Origin: a virus
Direction: 5' to 3' (one strand)
DNA: 30,660 nucleotides
Virus record (IMG/VR): IMGVR_UViG_3300036852_000048
Coordinates: 1-30,660 of that record
Of this stretch, positions 26,088 to 30,660 are shown in pieces. Numbering within the stretch: position 1 is the first letter of the stretch; every line of letters begins with the position of its first letter. The position numbers were made by a program, and so were the translations under genes. Below the pieces are notes generated by a model that had not been told where the DNA came from, made no database searches, and was given only the letters and a program-made list of their open reading frames with translations.

Positions 26088-26416
26088 TGGCGTTCCCCTA
26101 CACACACATTACGCGTTCCAACGGTACCATTCTGACGGCTTCTATCTATAACACGGACCATCAGAACCATATCGACAATAACATTCCAACCAGCATCGAT
26201 GACTACTCTTCAACTATCGCTATTATGCAGACCGTTACTGATCCTGGTGAAGTGAGCACGGAAAGCCAGCCTACTACGCTCGCAGGAGAGTTGGAACGTA
26301 TTCGTTTCGCTATTAAAGAAATGAAGGGTAAGAATCAGTGGTATGAAACTGCAGTAACGGATTTGTCTAAGCTTGCACCTGGTACCGTGATTCTCGAAAC
26401 ACAAGTCTTCACATAA
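26087..26416 (+). CDS. Fibre-associated protein
   Basis: A 109-residue protein with F-P-Y-T-H-I-T-R-S-N-G-T-I-L-T-A-S-I-Y-N followed by T-D-H-Q-N-H-I-D-N-N and D-D-Y-S. That segment, with asparagine/aspartate/histidine turns before a helix (E-L-E-R-I-R-F-A-I-K-E-M), is typical of the virion-attachment domain of phage fibres. It is probably a short attachment unit next to longer fibre genes. Confidence 0.6.
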   Translation: MAFPYTHITRSNGTILTASIYNTDHQNHIDNNIPTSIDDYSSTIAIMQTVTDPGEVSTESQPTTLAGELERIRFAIKEMKGKNQWYETAVTDLSKLAPGTVILETQVFT

Positions 26417-26428
26417 GGACAAGGACTA

Positions 26429-26785
26429 ATGGCTACGTTTTCTAAGAGCAAACTTTCTGGTTCAACCGACGGTAAGGGTGTCCTTGTCGTAGCATCTGCT
26501 ACTCCTGGCACGACTATTCATACGGCCGGTGCAGTAACGGGTGATGACAACTTCGACGAAATCTGGTTGTGGGCTATGAATACGGACACGACTGCCCGCA
26601 AACTGACGCTTGAAATCGGTGGTACGACGGTCGGCTTCCTGGACGAAGTAACCATCGGCCCTGAAGAGGGTTTTGTATTGGTCTGTCCGGGTCTAATTCT
26701 GCAGAACGCGGCTGTGCTTGCGGCATTCGCATCAGTAGCTAGCGTAGTCAACCTACATGGATTCGTGAACAAGATTCGTGCCTAA
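26429..26785 (+). CDS. Small virion protein before the repeat-peptide cassette
   Basis: A 118-residue beta-rich protein (G-V-L-V-V-A-S-A-T-P-G-T-T-I-H-T-A; K-L-T-L-E-I-G-G-T-T-V-G-F-L-D-E-V-T-I). AAGGAC SD-like sequence. A hydrophobic C-terminal stretch A-A-V-L-A-A-F-A-S-V-A-S-V is not long enough to be a clear membrane helix. It is likely a decoration or tail-tip protein and TAATG-couples to the repeat-peptide gene. Confidence 0.6.
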   Translation: MATFSKSKLSGSTDGKGVLVVASATPGTTIHTAGAVTGDDNFDEIWLWAMNTDTTARKLTLEIGGTTVGFLDEVTIGPEEGFVLVCPGLILQNAAVLAAFASVASVVNLHGFVNKIRA

Positions 26786-27171
26786 TGTATTGGCGTCGTA
26801 ATCTCAATGTTGCAGATGGCATCGGTGTACGTGCAACAAAGTGGCCTGGTAGACCGCACATTATTAACCAGCACTCTGATGTTGCACACAGCGATGCTGC
26901 GCACTCAGACGTAGCGCACACTGACGCTGCCCATTCCGATTCATCATCGCACAGCGACGTAGCGCACAGCGACGTGGCCCATGGTGATGCCCAAGACAAG
27001 CAGCATACTGACTCTCCGCATAGTGATACTGCACACAGCGATTCTACGTCGCATTCTGATGTAGCCCACGGTGACGTGGCTCACACAGACGTGGCTCATG
27101 GTGACGTAGCACACATTGATACAACAACTCCGGGACAGACTTCGCAGCTAGGCCACGGACGTAAAATCTAA
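26785..27171 (+). CDS. His-x-Asp repeat peptide, candidate modification substrate
   Basis: A 128-residue protein. Residues 1-29 form a leader-like part (M-Y-W-R-R-N-L-N-V-A-D-G-I-G-V-R-A-T-K-W) that is basic and aromatic. Residues 30-112 are 16 units of H-(S/T/G/I)-D, mostly in five-residue steps H-S-D-V-A, with two matching six-residue units (H-S-D-S-S-S and H-S-D-S-T-S) that mark a twofold super-repeat. Residues 113-128 are a Thr/Gly-rich tail ending G-H-G-R-K-I. No cysteines. Its stop overlaps the GNAT-like gene, and a radical SAM/SPASM enzyme lies two genes further on. It could be a RiPP-like substrate or a metal-binding virion repeat. Confidence 0.7.
   Translation: MYWRRNLNVADGIGVRATKWPGRPHIINQHSDVAHSDAAHSDVAHTDAAHSDSSSHSDVAHSDVAHGDAQDKQHTDSPHSDTAHSDSTSHSDVAHGDVAHTDVAHGDVAHIDTTTPGQTSQLGHGRKI
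26872..27120 (+). repeat. Coding repeat of H-x-D units
   Basis: 16 units encode H-x-D, usually as 15-nt steps. His and Asp codons change between units (CAC/CAT, GAT/GAC) and the spacer codons vary freely, while the protein pattern holds. That indicates selection on the peptide rather than recent DNA slippage. Confidence 0.8.
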
Positions 27172-28337
27172 TGGCACTTACGCCTCCTAACGATTTGTCA
27201 CTACATCCGCTCTGGAATCACGCTGTGTCGTGGTGTCATTATGAGAGCCTGCCGGTTGACGATGAAACGATCAATCCGCTCATGGACCAATTCCAGAATC
27301 TCAATCTGGTTCGTCCTGTACTTCCTTATGAGTTCACCCAGGTACCCGGGCTAGCGATTCGTTGGGCAACTGAAGAAGATATCCCGGCAACAGCCGAAGT
27401 AACGCTTAAGGGAGGCAACTATCCCGACGGACATCCAATTGATAAGATGCTTCGTCAGGCTATTAATGATCCTTTGGTCTGGGCGATGATTTGGGAACTA
27501 GATGGACAGCCCATTCAATTTGAAGCTATCACGCTCGGTCCTTCCGAAACCGTCTATATTAATTATCTTGTACACTTCAAGCGCACATATGCGCAATGGG
27601 TGTGGGGAGCATGTGAGACTCCGGTACGTGATTGGTTAACTGAACGCGGCTACAAGGTATTAAGATCGATGATGCGTAAGGAGCGTGCGGCATATAGACT
27701 TGAGCGCACAAAGAAAGTATACGACCTCAAGCAGATCGGTGAGGCCGGTAACTATGTGCGTCTTGAGTGGGCACTCCAAAGCGATACGTTGCCTAAGTTT
27801 CCTGCAAGAAAAACCGCAGGTATAGGTTGGGAATACACATACAAGAACGTATGGTTTCGTGAGATGAAGGATTCCGAACTTGCAACTGTACAAGACGCAA
27901 TTCGTGAGATGTTCACTGCTGCCGGTCTTAAGAACGGAGACGATGCTGCGAATCTGTTAGCGGAACGTTACCGTCTTGAGAAAGCCACAGTATTGCTAGG
28001 TTTTACAAACGGCAAGATTGCGTTCGTTCGCACTGCGCGCGAGCGCGAGCCAGGCCAGGCTGCTGTTGCTAATCTTAATCCGCTAGTGCTAAACAACGAA
28101 TCGCGTATCATGTCATACGTTGGTTTAATGTGGGTACGTTTGTTAGGTTATACATCTGCAGTTATGTTCATCCCGGCATGGCAGTATCGTTCGCCGAAGA
28201 TGAAAGCGTATCTGGCACAGATCGCTCCTTATATGACTACCTTTGAAGAGCATCCTCACTATGACGGGCCAGTATACGAAGTAGGGATCAAGGACTTTGA
28301 TCCTGTGTTAAAGGTTAATATCGAAAGCTGGGCATGA
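27171..28337 (+). CDS. Double GNAT-like protein
   Basis: A 388-residue protein. The first half (about 60-205) has W-A-T-E-E-D-I-P-A-T-A-E-V, a V-Y-I-N-Y-L-V-H strand, a helix with L-T-E-R-G-Y-K-V-L-R-S and a final strand Y-V-R-L-E-W-A-L, the order expected for a GNAT fold. The second half (about 225-385) repeats the scheme (V-W-F-R-E-M-K-D-S-E-L; T-V-L-L-G-F-T-N-G-K-I-A-F-V-R-T-A; P-V-Y-E-V-G-I-K-D-F). I do not see the usual R/Q-x-x-G-x-G/A acetyl-CoA loop in either half, so the acyl donor or even the reaction (for example aminoacyl transfer) may differ. It is coupled to the repeat peptide. Confidence 0.6.
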   Translation: MALTPPNDLSLHPLWNHAVSWCHYESLPVDDETINPLMDQFQNLNLVRPVLPYEFTQVPGLAIRWATEEDIPATAEVTLKGGNYPDGHPIDKMLRQAINDPLVWAMIWELDGQPIQFEAITLGPSETVYINYLVHFKRTYAQWVWGACETPVRDWLTERGYKVLRSMMRKERAAYRLERTKKVYDLKQIGEAGNYVRLEWALQSDTLPKFPARKTAGIGWEYTYKNVWFREMKDSELATVQDAIREMFTAAGLKNGDDAANLLAERYRLEKATVLLGFTNGKIAFVRTAREREPGQAAVANLNPLVLNNESRIMSYVGLMWVRLLGYTSAVMFIPAWQYRSPKMKAYLAQIAPYMTTFEEHPHYDGPVYEVGIKDFDPVLKVNIESWA

Positions 28338-28864
28338 TTCTGATAGAAAGCGACAGAGCCGGAGAAATCTGGCAAATGTTTGCGGATGCGTGGGGGCCGA
28401 AGGTTCTGTTGGATGCTTATGAGTGGACTGAGCCACACAAGACCGCACGCCCCTTAGAAACGTTCTACGAATACTATGACGAGGAGTTGTTAGTAGGCTG
28501 GGGTTCGTTGACAAAGCATCCATTAGCACAAGAATACTGGTTGTCTCTTGGCCTCTTCCCCAACACTGTCGACAAGCATTATTTCCGCCCGCTTAAGAAC
28601 GCACTGGTTGAAGAAGCGTTCAGTAAAGGCGCTAAGATAGTCCAGTCACTTATTATGGACAGTAATCCAGAACATCAGAATAACACAATGTCCCGTTGTG
28701 CATCTGGTCGGTCTGACGGTTGGAAATACTCCGGTCAAGTCTGGTATCCAGTCCCGTATAAGTTGTTTAGTGTGACGCGTGAGTTGTGTCCAAAGTGTAA
28801 GTATGTACTGCAGTACTGTCAATGTTGCGGTGGACATGATTTCTTGCACGGAATGGAAACCTAA
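28334..28864 (+). CDS. GNAT-like protein with cysteine knuckle
   Basis: A 176-residue protein. The core (about 45-150) has the GNAT-like order: strand E-L-L-V-G-W-G-S-L, Y-W-L-S-L-G-L-F, helix L-K-N-A-L-V-E-E-A-F-S-K-G-A-K-I-V, strand S-L-I-M-D-S-N-P-E-H-Q-N-N, then G-W-K-Y-S-G-Q-V-W-Y and a last strand K-L-F-S-V-T-R. The tail carries C152, C155, C162, C164, C165 and H168, a metal site. It overlaps the upstream gene by 4 nt (ATGA). It may modify the repeat peptide or the host. Confidence 0.6.
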   Translation: MILIESDRAGEIWQMFADAWGPKVLLDAYEWTEPHKTARPLETFYEYYDEELLVGWGSLTKHPLAQEYWLSLGLFPNTVDKHYFRPLKNALVEEAFSKGAKIVQSLIMDSNPEHQNNTMSRCASGRSDGWKYSGQVWYPVPYKLFSVTRELCPKCKYVLQYCQCCGGHDFLHGMET

Positions 28865-29982
28865 TGTCAGGGTTGACTCTAGTCCCAATTGCAGGTTGCA
28901 ATATGGGATGCAACGGCTGCTATGAGGGCGAGATTTTCCGTCAGAACGGTAATAAGCCGCTGCCGTATGATCTGGAAGCCATCAAGGCGAAGATCAAGTC
29001 AGGCCCTCGCGGGCCTGCGGTATTACACGGCGGTGAGATTACGCTCATGCCGGTCCCGGATATCGAGAAACTGTGCGAGGCTATCAAGGAAGATGGCCGC
29101 ACGATTTCAATGCAGACCAATGGAGCGCTGATTACCCCCGCTCTGATGAAGGTTCTGAAGGATTATGAGGTAAATGTAGGAGTTAGCATCAATGGACCCT
29201 CTATCCTTAACCGTGATCGGCGCGCTGCGCCTCATACTACGAAGATTCCTGAAGAAATTCTCATCAAAGCTACTGACAAACTAACGGAACGCATCGAGAA
29301 CAACATCTTTCGCATGCTCGACGCGGGTATTTGGGCCGGACTTATCACGGTTCTGAGCCAAACCAACGCCGGTAACGACAGCAAGATCAACCTGCTGATC
29401 GACTGGGGCCTCATGATGGAGGCTCGCGGTGTAAAGAACCACAGATGGAACCTCTTACACCAGGATTTCGACACTCCTAGAGTGGAATTAACGCCAGAGC
29501 AGGCGTTGCTGGTGTATAAGAAGCTAATTGGTACGACTTTTGAGAATTCAACACGCTCTTGGGAGCCGTTCCGCAACATGTTCCGCAATATTGACGGCAC
29601 ACAGAATCGTGAATGTTGGTTCAGTCCCTGTGATCCGTACCATACCGCAGCCGTACACGCGGTTTTCAATGATGGCAGTGAAGGAAACTGTTTACGTACC
29701 GCAAAAGACGGCATTCCGTACCTGCGTGCAGAAGATGGCGAGCAACATCACCGTCAGGAGTTACTCATTTCGATTCCATTTGCTGATGGTGGCTGCGGGG
29801 GTTGTCCTTGGTGGAAGGTTTGCTACGGTGGCTGTCCGGGTGAAGCTGTAGACGGTGATTGGCGCAACAAGACGAGATTCTGCACGACGTTCATTGGAAC
29901 GTACGAGCACCTAGTCGAGAAACGGAGAGCATATGGCGCTGATTGGCGTCCCCGATTTGCTGACGAATCTACCAAAGACTAA
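28864..29982 (+). CDS. Radical SAM/SPASM enzyme
   Basis: A 372-residue protein. The cluster motif C12-x3-C16-x2-C19-Y binds the [4Fe-4S] that cleaves S-adenosylmethionine. H-G-G-E (55-58) supplies the GGE motif of the SAM site, and S-M-Q-T-N-G (82-87) and V-G-V-S-I-N-G (105-111) match core barrel strands. The C-terminal half has C251, C256, C276, C311, C314, C320, C324 and C340 in the order of a SPASM domain holding auxiliary clusters, as in peptide-modifying maturases (anSME, PqqE-like, RiPP enzymes). Its neighbour in the same operon is the H-x-D repeat peptide. It is likely a peptide or protein modification enzyme. Confidence 0.85.
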   Translation: MSGLTLVPIAGCNMGCNGCYEGEIFRQNGNKPLPYDLEAIKAKIKSGPRGPAVLHGGEITLMPVPDIEKLCEAIKEDGRTISMQTNGALITPALMKVLKDYEVNVGVSINGPSILNRDRRAAPHTTKIPEEILIKATDKLTERIENNIFRMLDAGIWAGLITVLSQTNAGNDSKINLLIDWGLMMEARGVKNHRWNLLHQDFDTPRVELTPEQALLVYKKLIGTTFENSTRSWEPFRNMFRNIDGTQNRECWFSPCDPYHTAAVHAVFNDGSEGNCLRTAKDGIPYLRAEDGEQHHRQELLISIPFADGGCGGCPWWKVCYGGCPGEAVDGDWRNKTRFCTTFIGTYEHLVEKRRAYGADWRPRFADESTKD

Positions 29983-30660
29983 CTTCGTTCGCACCGTATA
30001 CCACAACGAAGCAGCACGCCAGCGATTCGCTCCGTTCCTAGCCGAATACGGCAATGCGTGGCTCGAAGCCGAGCAAATGAGCGTGCTAGAGGATATTCGC
30101 CCGCTATGTTTGCAGCCTATGTCGCAACCCGAGTACCTCGCGTTCCTGCCTTGGGCTCATGACAACGGATTGCACGCGCGAGTGAAACGATTCGCGGGGG
30201 CATTCCAAGGATTCTCGCATTACTACACTGAAGGTTCCGACATTCTGGTGGTAGCGATGAGCAAAGAGCGGGACATGGTCGAATCCGACAACTGTGAGCA
30301 GTTTCTTGGATATCCAGAATGCTGCCAAACCTTCTTCGCTGCCAATTTTCCTAAGTATATAGACCCAGTGTTGCAATGGGCCAACTACGAAGACTCTGTA
30401 GTCACAGATTCAGCCTGCAACCCTGTACTTAGACCGCTAGGCGTGCGGGGAGTATCACATATCCCGTGCAGTACGCTTTGTTCCGAGTCAATCTCGGTTC
30501 GTAATGCGATGCGGCGTGTCCTACCGCTAGAACTAGCCATGATTGCTGATGATGTACTGACCGCTCCCATGTCCTGGGACTGCTACCGTGGTATCGCTAT
30601 CGTAAAGACTCCATGGTTCCGTACAATCTATCGCAGCGTACCCTATAAAAACAAGGTTGT
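29933..30660 (+). CDS. DUF483-like cysteine protein, C-terminus outside window
   Basis: The open frame runs from an ATG at 29933 (GGAGA SD 8 nt upstream; 50 nt overlap with the SAM gene) to the window edge, 242 codons. F-L-G-Y-P-E-C-C (125-131) and H-I-P-C-x3-C (176-183) with C121 and C162 recall the G-Y-P-x-C-C and H-x-P-C-x3-C signatures of DUF483 proteins, whose role is unknown to me. The N-terminal 100 residues are mixed alpha/beta. Its place next to the radical SAM enzyme suggests a partner in the same pathway, for example carrying the peptide or a metal. Confidence 0.6.
   Translation, partial: MALIGVPDLLTNLPKTNFVRTVYHNEAARQRFAPFLAEYGNAWLEAEQMSVLEDIRPLCLQPMSQPEYLAFLPWAHDNGLHARVKRFAGAFQGFSHYYTEGSDILVVAMSKERDMVESDNCEQFLGYPECCQTFFAANFPKYIDPVLQWANYEDSVVTDSACNPVLRPLGVRGVSHIPCSTLCSESISVRNAMRRVLPLELAMIADDVLTAPMSWDCYRGIAIVKTPWFRTIYRSVPYKNKV

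Noticed and set aside
26872-27120. CRISPR array or simple microsatellite
   Set aside because: The units are in-frame coding repeats with variable codons and no constant spacer-repeat alternation.

Overview
The window is part of the genome of a tailed double-stranded DNA bacteriophage. The evidence is a late-gene block in standard order: DUF5681-type small terminase, large terminase, portal, a scaffold-like protein, a major capsid protein of the N4-gp56 type, then head-tail adaptor and tail/fibre proteins. No tail sheath or tape-measure gene is visible and the adaptor/nozzle-like pair sits directly behind the capsid block, so a short-tailed (podovirus-like) particle is my inference. The host cannot be named. 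The promoters are near-consensus sigma-70 and most genes have good Shine-Dalgarno sites, so a bacterial host is certain.

Layout. (1) 1-2173: a GC-rich leftward module of five genes (one cut by the window edge): a small FCCLG-type protein, a secreted protein, a zinc-ribbon protein, a 28-residue membrane peptide and an HTH-like protein. Three copies of the 17-bp palindrome TGTCAAC-A/T-containing operator type lie in front of leftward genes. (2) 2174-3087: a non-coding divergence region with a Z-DNA-prone alternating tract, perfect hairpins, direct repeats and a strong rightward promoter with a structured leader. (3) 3088-9716: rightward small-protein genes, many of them zinc-ribbon microproteins chained by TAATG overlaps, then a Holliday-junction-resolvase-like nuclease, a transglycosylase-like protein and both terminase subunits. 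(4) 9706-15202: portal, scaffold, capsid and decoration-like proteins. (5) 15203-18026: a tRNA array with its own sigma-70 promoter. I fold 24 tRNAs there by hand, all with encoded CCA, and together they cover all 20 amino acids. Seven structured, non-tRNA spacer elements lie between them. (6) 18027-26785: more virion proteins (coiled-coil, fibre-like, adaptor and nozzle-like). (7) 26785-30660: a tightly coupled cassette of a His-x-Asp repeat peptide, a double GNAT-like protein, a GNAT-like protein with a cysteine knuckle, a radical SAM/SPASM enzyme, and a DUF483-like cysteine protein cut by the window edge.

How the parts may work together. The leftward module looks like a repressor-controlled early or host-takeover region. 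The rightward block is one long late operon fed by at least three near-consensus promoters, with almost every stop codon overlapping the next start. The tRNA array could make late translation independent of the host tRNA pool. Several of its members have non-standard anticodon or T loops, which would fit evasion of tRNA-targeting defences, but that is inference. The terminal cassette is the best candidate for an undescribed system: a repetitive 16-unit H-x-D peptide next to peptide-modifying enzyme types suggests a virion-linked RiPP-like or metal-binding modification pathway.
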